From positions 1 through 64,000 of the forward strand of contig NZ_VIYJ01000005.1 in NCBI RefSeq assembly GCF_008087085.1: a stretch of 64,000 nt of DNA, read 5' to 3'. Shown here piece by piece: positions 25,926 to 34,574 of the stretch (the stretch's first letter is position 1; the number at the start of each line of letters is the position of its first letter). Position numbers and translations under genes: made by a program. This stretch comes from Nocardioides rubriscoriae. Its GTDB lineage: Bacteria; Actinomycetota; Actinomycetes; Propionibacteriales; Nocardioidaceae. The notes under the pieces are model-generated. The model saw only the letters and a list, made by a program, of their open reading frames with translations, made no database searches and was not told the origin of the DNA.

Positions 25926-26160
25926 CGGCGTCTCCTTCCAGGCTCTCCAGCAAGGGCACCAGGCTAGCCTCGAGGGCGGCGACCTGGGCCTGCAGACCCA
26001 CGGCGAGCCGGGTGTTCTCGTGCACGGCGACCTCGAGCAGGTCGACGGCGTGCTCGTCGGCGGCCACGAGCCTGAGCTCGGTGCGCCCGCTCAGCCGCCG
26101 GGCGGCCTCGACCACCGACGCGTCGAGCAGTCGGTCGGGCACGCGGATCCTCGGCCTCAC
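25912..26160 (-). CDS. Small helical protein between sulfotransferase 3 and GtrB
   Basis: An 82-residue protein, not recognised. It starts VRPRIRVPDRLLDASVVEAA and is mostly Leu/Ala/Val-rich helix with heptad-like spacing (about residues 33-78), so a coiled coil is likely. The GTG at 26160 overlaps the sulfotransferase stop as GTGA and its end overlaps GtrB, so it belongs firmly to the operon. The end of sulfotransferase 3 has a similar helical register, so the two might pair. The function is open. Confidence 0.65.
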   Translation of the reverse strand: MRPRIRVPDRLLDASVVEAARRLSGRTELRLVAADEHAVDLLEVAVHENTRLAVGLQAQVAALEASLVPLLESLEGDAGDDA

Positions 26161-27461
26161 AGCGCGTCTCGCCGGTAGCGCCGCAGCGCACGCCCCGTCA
26201 CCTGTCCACCGCGGTGGCGCGGCAGCACCAGCTCGGTCACGACGTCCTGCAGGGCCGCGACGCGCAGGTGCAGCTCGCGCCCGGCGGCGACCTCGGCCTC
26301 CAGGGCCGTGATGCGCTGGCGCAGGGCGGCGTCGCGGCGCTGGACCCGCGCGCCCACCGCGCGACGCGCGAGGGTGCCGGCGGTGCGGCGTACGCCGGAG
26401 GCGTCGTCGTCGGCGGGGTGGTCGGCGGTGCCGCTGACCGCACGCTCGCGCAGCTGCGCCAGCAGCGCTGCGATCACCTCGACGGACACGTCGAGCAGCT
26501 CGGCGTCGGCGACGTCGCCGGGCAGGCGCGTGCCGCGCGAGGAGGCGACCAGGTCGTCGAGGTCGCCGTGGACGGCCCAGCCCGCGGCCCGGATCTGCTC
26601 GCGGGCGCGGTCGGCCACCTCGCCCGCCTGCTCCAGCTGCGCCGGTGGCGTGCCGATCTGCTCGTCGCCGAGGCCGGCCAGGATGCCGTGGGCGAGCGTG
26701 TCGCGCAACCACACGGCCTGCTCGCGGTTGTCGCTGCGCAGCGGCTCGGGCAGCCGGCCGTTGACGCGCCGCAGCAGCTCGGACTCGACGACACCGAGGG
26801 ACTCGTTGCTGCGCCCGACCGACAGCTCGACCGCCAGGTCGTCGAGGGCGCACGCCTCGGCGAACCGGTGCCACAGCTCGGCCGGGTCGCCGCCGGCGCG
26901 CGGGACCGTGACGACGTGGACCTGCGCGGGCGGCAGGGTCGACCCCCAGCGCCGGGCGACGCCGGCGGGGTCCATGGTGCGCCAGCCCCACTCGCTTCGC
27001 TGGTGCGACTCGGGGGGCGGGGTCCAGGCCTCGAGGCGCTTGCGCAGGCCGAACTTGAGGCGTTCCTGCCAGGCCGAGGGGACCGCCAGCCCCAGGTCAC
27101 GGCTGGTGACCACGACGTGCACCTCGAGCCCCTCGATGGCGGCGAGGTCGGCAAGGGCCTTCTCCGCCTGGGGACGCGAGGCCGCCGAGAAGAGCTCGTA
27201 GCTGAGCACCGCCGACTCCCCCGGCCACGACCGCACCTGGTCGACCAGCCGCTGCCAGGCCTGGCGGCGGCGGGCCGGGAGCCGCTCGAGCCGCGGGTCG
27301 TCGCGCACGACCATCGCCGCGTGGATGCGGTCGACCTGGCTGCCGCCGACGACCAGGACGCCGGCGTCGGCGAGGAGCCCACGGTTGACCTCGAGGACAC
27401 GCTGGAGGTAGGTCGTGCCCGACTTGGGCGACCCCACGTGCAGGTAGAGGCGGCGGGTCAT
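26157..27461 (-). CDS. Sulfotransferase-like protein 3
   Basis: A 434-residue paralogue of the other two. The loop LYLHVGSPKSGTTYLQ is at residues 5-20, and VHVVVTSRDLGLAVPSAW is the second cofactor segment. Unlike the others it has an extra C-terminal part (about 340-434) with a coiled-coil stretch (QRRDAALRQRITALEAEVAA). ATG at 27461 overlaps the LicD-fusion stop as ATGA. In the operon it follows LicD and precedes the small helical protein, GtrB and YfhO genes, suggesting that it sulfates the glycan they build. Confidence 0.8.
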   Translation of the reverse strand: MTRRLYLHVGSPKSGTTYLQRVLEVNRGLLADAGVLVVGGSQVDRIHAAMVVRDDPRLERLPARRRQAWQRLVDQVRSWPGESAVLSYELFSAASRPQAEKALADLAAIEGLEVHVVVTSRDLGLAVPSAWQERLKFGLRKRLEAWTPPPESHQRSEWGWRTMDPAGVARRWGSTLPPAQVHVVTVPRAGGDPAELWHRFAEACALDDLAVELSVGRSNESLGVVESELLRRVNGRLPEPLRSDNREQAVWLRDTLAHGILAGLGDEQIGTPPAQLEQAGEVADRAREQIRAAGWAVHGDLDDLVASSRGTRLPGDVADAELLDVSVEVIAALLAQLRERAVSGTADHPADDDASGVRRTAGTLARRAVGARVQRRDAALRQRITALEAEVAAGRELHLRVAALQDVVTELVLPRHRGGQVTGRALRRYRRDAL

Positions 27462-29110
27462 GCGGCGCTCCCGTCGTTGAGGGCACTGAGGCCGTGGGGG
27501 TGGTCGTCGGTGTCGTCGCGGTCGTCGGTGTCGTCGATGTCGGTCCCGTCGTCGGCGCTGGCCCGCGCCGGGAAGTCGATCACGAATCGCCACCGCGCGG
27601 GCGGACCGCCACGCGCGGCCCGTCGTCCCTCTGCGACGCCCTCACGGTGCACGACGCGCGCGCCCAGACGGCGTACCTCGTCGAGGACCCGGTCGGGGTC
27701 GAAGGACCGGACCGGACCGGAGTCTCGCTGGGGCCAGGCGGCGGCGTCCTCGCGCGACCAGCTGACGCCCTCGACGAACAGCAACCCTCCGCGGTCGAGG
27801 CTCAACCTCAGCAGCAGCCAGAGGTGCTCGACGCCGTCGGGGTCGAGGGCCTCGAACACGTCGCGCACGCACACGGCGTCGAGACGGTGGCCACGCGCCA
27901 GGAGCGCCCCGCGCGTGATGACGTCGCGCAGGTCGTAGAGGTTGAGGTCACCCGCGGCGGCGCCGGCGGCGCGCGCCCGACGGCGGGCCGCGACGGGCGT
28001 GGCGTAGTCGAGGCCGCGGCACCGGTGCCCGGACTCGGCCCAGAAGGCCAGGTCGGCCGCGCTGCCCATCCCGATCTCGACCAGGCTGCTGCCGGGTCGC
28101 AGCCGCTCGTGGACGAAGCGGGCGAAGTCCGACGGGGCGTCGCCGGCCTCGGCCCGCAGCGCCGCCGTACGACGCCACTCACGGCGTCCGCGCATCAGCT
28201 GCCCGAACCAGCCGTCGAACCGGCGGGCGACCTCGCGGCCGGGGCGGTGCTCGAACGACGGGTCGGGCACCCGCCACGACGGACCGTAGGACACCGCGAG
28301 GATGGCGGCCACGTCGGCCGGAGCCGGGAACTCGCGCCCCTCGAAGGTGATGGTGCCCAGGGGCAGGACGGCCGAACGCGGGACCTCGGTGCGGACCGTG
28401 GCCGTCTCGTGCAGGAGCCCGTCGAGGAAGAACGCCGTGTAGAGGTCGATGCTCGCGGTACCGCCGTCGGGGGCGTCGATGACGACGGTGATGAACGAGG
28501 CCGACTTGATGTCGACCACCATGCCGGCCCGGCGCAGCGTGCGCGCGATCTGCCACATCTCCTGCGCCATGAGGGCGGGGGTCGGCTGCTCGCTGAGGTA
28601 GCACAGGTCGATGTCGGAGTCGTGGCCGATGGCCCGGCCCTCACGGGCGGCGCCCAGGAGGGTGCCGAAGGCCAGCCAGGCGGGGACGCCGCAGTCGTCG
28701 CGCAGCACCTCGAGGATGCGCGCGGTCTGGTCGACCATGAGCTCGACCACGCCCGAGGCGCGGCGGTTCTCGAGCGGGCGCTGCACGAGGCCCCACTTGT
28801 CGATGACGATCTTGTTGCCGTGCTTGTCGGTCAGGTCGAGCGGCTCGGTGCTGCCGCCGAAGACGACGTCGTCGTCGACGAGGACCGCGCCGGACTCGTC
28901 GACCACCTGCACCCGGGCGGTGCCGACCAGTCGGCGACGCAGCGCACGCGGGAACGCCAGGGTGGTCTCGACGGCGTCGCCGGGGCGCCCGCCGGCGCCC
29001 GGCACGCAGGACCAGATCCGGTCACCGGCGATGAGGAGGTCGACGGGCCCGTCGGGGTAGGTCACGAGATGGATGCCGACATCGTCGACCCGGGCCCCCG
29101 GGGTAGTCAT
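27458..29110 (-). CDS. LicD-type phosphotransferase fused to a SAM methyltransferase
   Basis: A 550-residue fusion. Residues about 125-300 form a LicD nucleotidyltransferase-like domain with FGTLLGAAREG (149-158) and the metal triad HDSDID (163-168); LicD proteins transfer phosphocholine or similar groups onto surface polymers. Residues about 325-515 form a class I methyltransferase (SLVEIGMGSAADLAFWAESG, then an acidic strand GLDYA). The N-terminal 120 residues are unassigned, and the end is an Asp/Thr-rich acidic tail. ATG at 29110 has GAGG upstream. It is the first gene of a five-gene chain of overlapping starts and stops down to 22498. Confidence 0.82.
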   Translation of the reverse strand: MTTPGARVDDVGIHLVTYPDGPVDLLIAGDRIWSCVPGAGGRPGDAVETTLAFPRALRRRLVGTARVQVVDESGAVLVDDDVVFGGSTEPLDLTDKHGNKIVIDKWGLVQRPLENRRASGVVELMVDQTARILEVLRDDCGVPAWLAFGTLLGAAREGRAIGHDSDIDLCYLSEQPTPALMAQEMWQIARTLRRAGMVVDIKSASFITVVIDAPDGGTASIDLYTAFFLDGLLHETATVRTEVPRSAVLPLGTITFEGREFPAPADVAAILAVSYGPSWRVPDPSFEHRPGREVARRFDGWFGQLMRGRREWRRTAALRAEAGDAPSDFARFVHERLRPGSSLVEIGMGSAADLAFWAESGHRCRGLDYATPVAARRRARAAGAAAGDLNLYDLRDVITRGALLARGHRLDAVCVRDVFEALDPDGVEHLWLLLRLSLDRGGLLFVEGVSWSREDAAAWPQRDSGPVRSFDPDRVLDEVRRLGARVVHREGVAEGRRAARGGPPARWRFVIDFPARASADDGTDIDDTDDRDDTDDHPHGLSALNDGSAA

Positions 29111-29211
29111 CGCCTCGTCGTCCCTCCCTGGTTCGCGTCGCAGGCCGTGGGCGGCGTGCCTGCCGGCGCCCACGGGGCGGTCGTCGAGCACCGCCCACGA
29201 ACCCTGGAACG

Positions 29212-32200
29212 CTACCCCATGGTGAACGACACGACCGACACCGAGTGGTCGGTGGTGCGCTGCACCATCGCACCCTGCTCGATGCGCAGTCCGGAGAACC
29301 GTCCGCGCGACCCGAAGATCTGGTCGACCCGGATGCCGCGCGGCGGGACGCACCGGTCGGGGCTGGTGCTCGGACCGAGCGCGGCCACGAGGTCGGTCTG
29401 TCCGACGACCTTGCAGTAGAGCTCCTCGTGCTCGTTGAAGTCGCCGGTCAGCAGCACCGGGATCTGGTCCTTCGACAGCTCCTTGACCGCCATGATCAGG
29501 ATCTTGGTCCCACGGTCGCGGTCGGCCTCGAGCCCGCCCGGCGAGAGGTGCACGTTGACCAGGTAGATCTCCTTGCCCGACGCGTTGTTGCGCAGGCGCA
29601 CGATCGGCTGGGGACGCCGGCCGTCCATGAACGGGACCGAGATCGTGTCCTTCCAGCGCAGGCTCCAGGTGTCCTTGCGCCACATCACCGACTGCGGCGC
29701 ACCGCTGTAGCCGAGCTCGTTGCCCGGGTAGAACCCGAACTTCCCGCCCGTGGCCAGGTCGAGCGACCCGATCTGGTCGGGCTGGCTCTCCTGGAGCCCG
29801 AGGAGATCGGCGTCGCGCGCCCGGATCAGCTCGCCGGCCCACTCCGCACGGATCCGCCCCGGCGCCCAGTCGGGCCGGTCGCCGCCGGGCGCGGTGTGCT
29901 GGGTGCCGAGCACGTTGAAGGTCATCAGCCGCGAGGTGACCGCAGCGGAGCGAGCCATGCCGCCGGGCGTGGCGCCGGTCGCGGCGCGGGCCGAGACCGC
30001 GGGCCGCGGCCGGCTCCCGATCGCGCGCTCGACGACCTCGGCGGGACTGACCTCGGGGTCGCTCTCGATACCGGGGCGCGCGTCGTAGCCACCGGCCGTC
30101 GTACGACCAGAGGCACCGGCACCGCCGGAGGCGGCCTGACCGACCTCGTTGGACCCCCAGCACGTGACGACCTGGTCGGTCCGGGCCGCGCAGGCGTGGA
30201 GCCAGCCGGCGGTCACCGACGAGACGCCCGTCGGGGCGGCGCGACGGACCGGGCGCAGGACCGGGGCCGTGGACGCCGTCGGGGAGACCAGTCCGTAGCG
30301 GTTGTCGCCCCAGCACCACACGGCGCCGCCGCCGGCCACCGCGCACGTGCTGCCGTCGGCCACGGCGACCGAGGTCCAGGCGCCGCCGCCCAGCACGGCG
30401 GTGGGGCGGGTGCGGAGGGTCTGGGTGCCGTCGCCCAGCTGGCCGCGGTCGTTGAGCCCCCAGCACCACAGGGTGCCGTCGGCGCGGACACCGCAGGTGT
30501 GGCCGTAGCCGGTGCTGAGCTGGAGCCAGTTGTCGGTCTCGGCGCCCACGCGGCGCGGCGAGACCTGACGGTCGACGTTGCCGAGGCCGAGCTGGCCCAG
30601 CTGGTTGTCGCCCCAGCACCAGGCCGAGCCGTCGGTGCGGATGCCGCACGAGTGCCATCCGCCGGTGGCGACCGAGCGCCACGTCGCGGCGTCGACCCGA
30701 CGCGGCTGGTCGGCGGACCGGCTGGTCCGCCCCAGCCCCAGGGAGCCGCGCAGGTTCTGGCCCCAGCACCACAGCGAGGAGTCGGTCATCACGCCGCAGG
30801 CGTGGTGCCAGGCGAGCGAGACGTCGCTCCAGGTGCCGGTGCCGACGACGCGCGGCTTGAGGACCGGCCGGCTCTGCCCGGTGCCGACCTGGCCGTAGTT
30901 GTTCAGGCCCCAGCAGGAGAGGCGTCCGGTGCTCTTGATGCCGCAGGACGCCGCACCACCCGTCACGACCTGCGCCCAGTCGCCGCCCAGGACCTTGGTC
31001 GGGGCGAGGCGACGCGTCGTGGTGCCGTCGCCGATCTGGCCGTAGTCGTTGCGTCCCCAGCAGTACGCCGTGCCGTCGGCTCGGGTCTGGCACGAGGTCT
31101 GCCCGCCTGCACCCAGCCCGGCGACACCGGCGGCGGGGGCGGCGACGACGATCGAGAGCACCCCGGACCTCGAGCCGGTGGCCGGGGCGGTCCCGCGCAC
31201 CGTGTAGGTCATCGAGTAGGAGCCGCTGTCGCTCGGCGTACCGGTGAGCAGGCCCGTGGGCGACAGGGTCAACCCGGGGACCTCGCTCGTGGCCGTCCAG
31301 GTGACCCCGGGACGCGCCGAGGAGGCGACGTCGACGGTGAGCTGGTGGCTCAGCGGCTCTCCGGCCGTGCCGCTGGCGAGCTGGGTGGCCGGCGCTGGGA
31401 CTGGCTGCAACCGGGTACGGGTGGCCAGGGACGCCGTCTCACGCCTGATCGCTGCTCCCCCGCCCTTGGTCGTGGCGTAGCCGCGGGCGACGGCGAACGC
31501 GCGTCGCACGGAGGTCGCGCCCGGGTCGCACACCAGGTCGCCGAAGGTGCAGACCGTGCCCACGCCGAAGGTGGCGGTGGCACCCGGGACGTCGTCGGGG
31601 GGCGGGGAGAACCGGTGGACGATGATGCCCGTGCTGGCGCGCACGGCCGACGGGGCCCCGGTCAGGTGGGACCTGGTCTGGTAGCGGCGGTCGGGGTCGG
31701 AGACCAGCACCGCGCCGGCGACCCGGCCGAGCCGGCCGGCCGAGGCCTCGCGGTCCAGCAGCCGGTGCACGACCGAGGCGCCCTGGGCGTAGCCGACCAG
31801 GGCGAGCTGCTCGTCGGGGCAGGTGGCGGCACGCTCGGCGATCAGCCGGGCCGCCGCCTGCACCTGGGTGCCGATCGGACCCTGCCAGGAGCGCAGCGCC
31901 TTGCGGCGTACCGCGTCACCGGCGTCGCGTCGGCGACGGTCGTACCCGTCGACCATGACGCTCAGGGCCGCCGTGCTGACGGGCACCCGCAGGCGCAGCA
32001 CCGAGCGCGACCCGAGGGAGGCGGCGTAGGCACTGACGGTCCGCGACACCGTCGGACCGAAGGTCGCACCACTGGCCGGGCGCTCGCCGTTGCCATCGAT
32101 CCCCACGACCACCACGTCGCGACAGGGCGCCGACCGCTGGGCCGTCGCCAGTGCCGTGGTCCGGACCGTGGCCTGGGCGGCCCGCTGGGCCGAGCCGACC

Positions 32201-32319
32201 GAGGCGGCCTGGCCGGGGGCGGCCATGGCCGAGACCGTCACCAGCACTGCCAGGAGCGCCGCCACGACCAGTCGGGCGCTCGACGAGGAGCGGATGGTAC
32301 GACACGAAGATCGGATCAC
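29212..32319 (-). CDS. Secreted protein: inactive cutinase-like, Ig-like, seven RCC1 repeats, EEP nuclease/phosphatase
   Basis: A 1035-residue exported protein. Signal peptide 1-39 ending AMAAPGQAA; cutinase-like domain about 65-285 with GYAQGAS at 176-182, in which the usual GYSQG nucleophile Ser is Ala; Ig-like (He-PIG type) domain about 310-395; seven RCC1-type repeats 400-735, each with CWG-x-N-x-x-G; Ser/Ala linker; EEP domain 796-1035 with FN (801-802), Glu844 in LQESQ, His924, GDFNEH (960-964) and DH (1024-1025). The EEP site looks intact. GTG at 32319 is used; TACTCT lies 8 nt upstream. The order of domains is unknown to me in any characterised protein. Confidence 0.88.
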   Translation of the reverse strand: MIRSSCRTIRSSSSARLVVAALLAVLVTVSAMAAPGQAASVGSAQRAAQATVRTTALATAQRSAPCRDVVVVGIDGNGERPASGATFGPTVSRTVSAYAASLGSRSVLRLRVPVSTAALSVMVDGYDRRRRDAGDAVRRKALRSWQGPIGTQVQAAARLIAERAATCPDEQLALVGYAQGASVVHRLLDREASAGRLGRVAGAVLVSDPDRRYQTRSHLTGAPSAVRASTGIIVHRFSPPPDDVPGATATFGVGTVCTFGDLVCDPGATSVRRAFAVARGYATTKGGGAAIRRETASLATRTRLQPVPAPATQLASGTAGEPLSHQLTVDVASSARPGVTWTATSEVPGLTLSPTGLLTGTPSDSGSYSMTYTVRGTAPATGSRSGVLSIVVAAPAAGVAGLGAGGQTSCQTRADGTAYCWGRNDYGQIGDGTTTRRLAPTKVLGGDWAQVVTGGAASCGIKSTGRLSCWGLNNYGQVGTGQSRPVLKPRVVGTGTWSDVSLAWHHACGVMTDSSLWCWGQNLRGSLGLGRTSRSADQPRRVDAATWRSVATGGWHSCGIRTDGSAWCWGDNQLGQLGLGNVDRQVSPRRVGAETDNWLQLSTGYGHTCGVRADGTLWCWGLNDRGQLGDGTQTLRTRPTAVLGGGAWTSVAVADGSTCAVAGGGAVWCWGDNRYGLVSPTASTAPVLRPVRRAAPTGVSSVTAGWLHACAARTDQVVTCWGSNEVGQAASGGAGASGRTTAGGYDARPGIESDPEVSPAEVVERAIGSRPRPAVSARAATGATPGGMARSAAVTSRLMTFNVLGTQHTAPGGDRPDWAPGRIRAEWAGELIRARDADLLGLQESQPDQIGSLDLATGGKFGFYPGNELGYSGAPQSVMWRKDTWSLRWKDTISVPFMDGRRPQPIVRLRNNASGKEIYLVNVHLSPGGLEADRDRGTKILIMAVKELSKDQIPVLLTGDFNEHEELYCKVVGQTDLVAALGPSTSPDRCVPPRGIRVDQIFGSRGRFSGLRIEQGAMVQRTTDHSVSVVSFTMG

Positions 32320-32438
32320 GAGTCACGAGAGTACGCGTGTTTCACTTCTTTCACACCCGTTGCGCCAGATCGGGCCGTGGGAGTCGGTTCCCAGGGCCCG
32401 ATCCGGTGCTCAGGTCGTGCTGGTCGGGCGGGTCCCGC

Positions 32439-33968
32439 TCAGCCCTCGGCCTTGATCATGGCGTAGGGATCGACACCGCGGGCCCGGGCGATGGCGAGGG
32501 TGCGGGCGTCGACCTGCGCGGGGGTCAGCGCGACCCCGCGACGCTCGGCGGTGCCCTGCGTGTCGGTGGTCCACGACGCGGGCCGGCTGACGTAGAGGCG
32601 GTCGATCCAGCGCAGGTAGGCGCGCGCCACGGCCGGACGGCGGATCTCGCCGACCTCCTCGTCACTCTCCAGCGCGGTCTGCGTCCAGTTGGCCGAGCCG
32701 TTCCAGACGATCTCGGCGCTGGTGTCGCGGCCGTAGACACCACTGATGGCCATGGCCTTCATGTGGATGTAGCGGTCGTAGACGCCGTCGTCGTTGGCGT
32801 CGTAGGCGAGGTGGGTCATGCCGATGCCGGCGTTGCGCATCATCTTGACGACGTCGCCGCCGAACATCGCGTAGACGAACTTGATGTCGCAGCCGCGCTT
32901 GCGCATGGTGATCAGGCGCCTGGCGATGAGCTTGCCACGGTCGCCGAACATGCCGGTCTGGCCGATGCGGATCTTGGTGCGGCCGTTGGTGCCGGTGCCG
33001 TCGGTCGCCCCCTGGCAGCGGATCTTGTTGAGGATGCGCAGGGTGGGGTCGCCCTGCTTCTCGGCCTGGGGCCCGGCGTAGGGGTAGTAGGTCATCGAGA
33101 ACTTGGGCCCGTAGCTGTACTGGCGCAGAGGCGGACGCACCCACTCGTCGCGCGCCATCTGGTTGAAGACGCCGATCCAGTCGTCGTAGAAGTTGGCCCA
33201 GCCCTTGACGGTGTAGACGTCGTTCCACTGGATGGTCGCCGCCAGCACCGTGGCGTTGTTGGAGCCGTAGATGACGACGTCCTTGGACTTCCGGCCGACC
33301 TTGCTGAAGGCGTAGAACTTCGTGTGCGCGATCCCGAGCGGGAACCGGCACGAGCCCTGGCACTTGCGCAGCCAGCTGCGCATCTCGGGCGTGCGCTTCT
33401 TGTTGCCCTCGCGCAGCGCGCGCTGGACGTAGTCGGCGTCGCTGTTGGGGTTGCCGGCGGTCGCGTTGAGCGAGTCCATGATCACGCGAACCGAGACACC
33501 GCGGCGGTGCGCGCTGACGAGGGCCGCCGCGATCTTCTTACTGCGCAGGTTCCAGGCGGCGATCCGGATCTTCTCCCCGCGCGGCACGCCGTCGATGCTG
33601 GCCACGATGTGGCGGAAGATGCGGTAGCGCGCCTCGTCGCCGCCGTAGGGGTCGTTGAACATGACGCCGGGCTGCGGATTGTAGGGCCTGGCGCGGTTGC
33701 GGGCGGTGGCGGTCGCGCCGCCGGTGCTCTTGACGCCCCTGGTGAGCTCGGGGGCCCTCGAGGCGGACGCGGTGCGGCCCTTGCCGCGGCCACCGTCACC
33801 GGACCGGGCGACGGTCGCGGGACCGGCCACCGACGCGGCGGACACCGCGGGCGCTCCGGCGTCGGCCGCACCGACGAACGCCGGCGCCACCGTCAGGGAC
33901 GTCGCCACGAGGACGGTGAGGAGAGGGGCCGTCAACCGCTGGGTGAAGCGATGGGAAACAGGACTCAC
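32439..33968 (-). CDS. Secreted phospholipase D-like protein with two HKD motifs
   Basis: A 509-residue exported phosphodiesterase. After a signal peptide (about residues 1-35) and a Thr/Ser/Ala linker there are two PLD half-sites: H-T-K near 215-217 followed by GSNNATV, and H-M-K near 402-404 followed by NGSANWTQ. Both catalytic His and Lys are kept, so it should be active on lipid, nucleic acid or polymer phosphodiesters. The GTG at 33968 gives a normal signal peptide; starts 12 or 11 codons upstream (34004, 34001) would add a polar N-terminus and are less likely, but ribosome sites do not decide. The RCC1-EEP gene follows after 119 bp. Confidence 0.85.
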   Translation of the reverse strand: MSPVSHRFTQRLTAPLLTVLVATSLTVAPAFVGAADAGAPAVSAASVAGPATVARSGDGGRGKGRTASASRAPELTRGVKSTGGATATARNRARPYNPQPGVMFNDPYGGDEARYRIFRHIVASIDGVPRGEKIRIAAWNLRSKKIAAALVSAHRRGVSVRVIMDSLNATAGNPNSDADYVQRALREGNKKRTPEMRSWLRKCQGSCRFPLGIAHTKFYAFSKVGRKSKDVVIYGSNNATVLAATIQWNDVYTVKGWANFYDDWIGVFNQMARDEWVRPPLRQYSYGPKFSMTYYPYAGPQAEKQGDPTLRILNKIRCQGATDGTGTNGRTKIRIGQTGMFGDRGKLIARRLITMRKRGCDIKFVYAMFGGDVVKMMRNAGIGMTHLAYDANDDGVYDRYIHMKAMAISGVYGRDTSAEIVWNGSANWTQTALESDEEVGEIRRPAVARAYLRWIDRLYVSRPASWTTDTQGTAERRGVALTPAQVDARTLAIARARGVDPYAMIKAEG

Positions 33969-34079
33969 TTGGTGGTTCCACTCTGCTGGATGGGAGCACA
34001 TCACGGGGGCTGACCGACACTGTAAGGCCCGGACGTGAACCGGACCGACTCCGCGTCGGTCGGCGTGTGGCGGAACCTC

Positions 34080-34574
34080 TCAGGCCGCGCAGGCCCGGAT
34101 CGCGCGGCGGTAGCCGGGGTCGCGGACCGCCGGTCCGTCGGTGTCGTTGATGACCCGCCCCCCGAGAGCGTAGTGGTCGCGGTAGACCACCAGGGTCGCG
34201 CCTGTCGAGCAGGTGAACGCCATGGCCTCGACCACCGCGTCGCCCTCCAGGCAGCCGAGGTAGCGGCGCGGCAGGGTCTCCTGCGACCAGACCTCGTCAC
34301 AGGCCGGCAGGCGCGGCGCGGACGGCCGCGTGGGCTGCGGGGGCTGCGTGGGCTGCGTCGGAACGGCGGTGGAGGTCGCGGGCATCGTGCTGGCGGGAGC
34401 CGTCGAGGCGGTGTCGGCGGCGCTCGCGTCACCGCCCGCGTCGGTGGCACCGCACCCGCCGGCCACGACGACCACGACCGCCGCGAGGGCGAGCGGTCGC
34501 AGGGCCCGCCCGGGGGTGGAGAGCCGGCTGGACAGCGGGCTGGAGAGCGGGAGGCGAAGCTGGATGGTCCTCAT
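34080..34574 (-). CDS. Small lipoprotein of unknown function
   Basis: A 164-residue protein with a basic N-terminus, a hydrophobic stretch and an imperfect lipobox AGGC, then a Thr/Pro-rich linker (about 48-85). The C-terminal domain of about 75 residues contains cysteines in PACDEVW, LGCLEGD, FTCSTG and the final RACAA, probably forming disulphides. ATG at 34574 overlaps the EEP stop as ATGA, so it is made together with the EEP protein and may be its membrane-held partner. Family not recognised. Confidence 0.72.
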   Translation of the reverse strand: MRTIQLRLPLSSPLSSRLSTPGRALRPLALAAVVVVVAGGCGATDAGGDASAADTASTAPASTMPATSTAVPTQPTQPPQPTRPSAPRLPACDEVWSQETLPRRYLGCLEGDAVVEAMAFTCSTGATLVVYRDHYALGGRVINDTDGPAVRDPGYRRAIRACAA

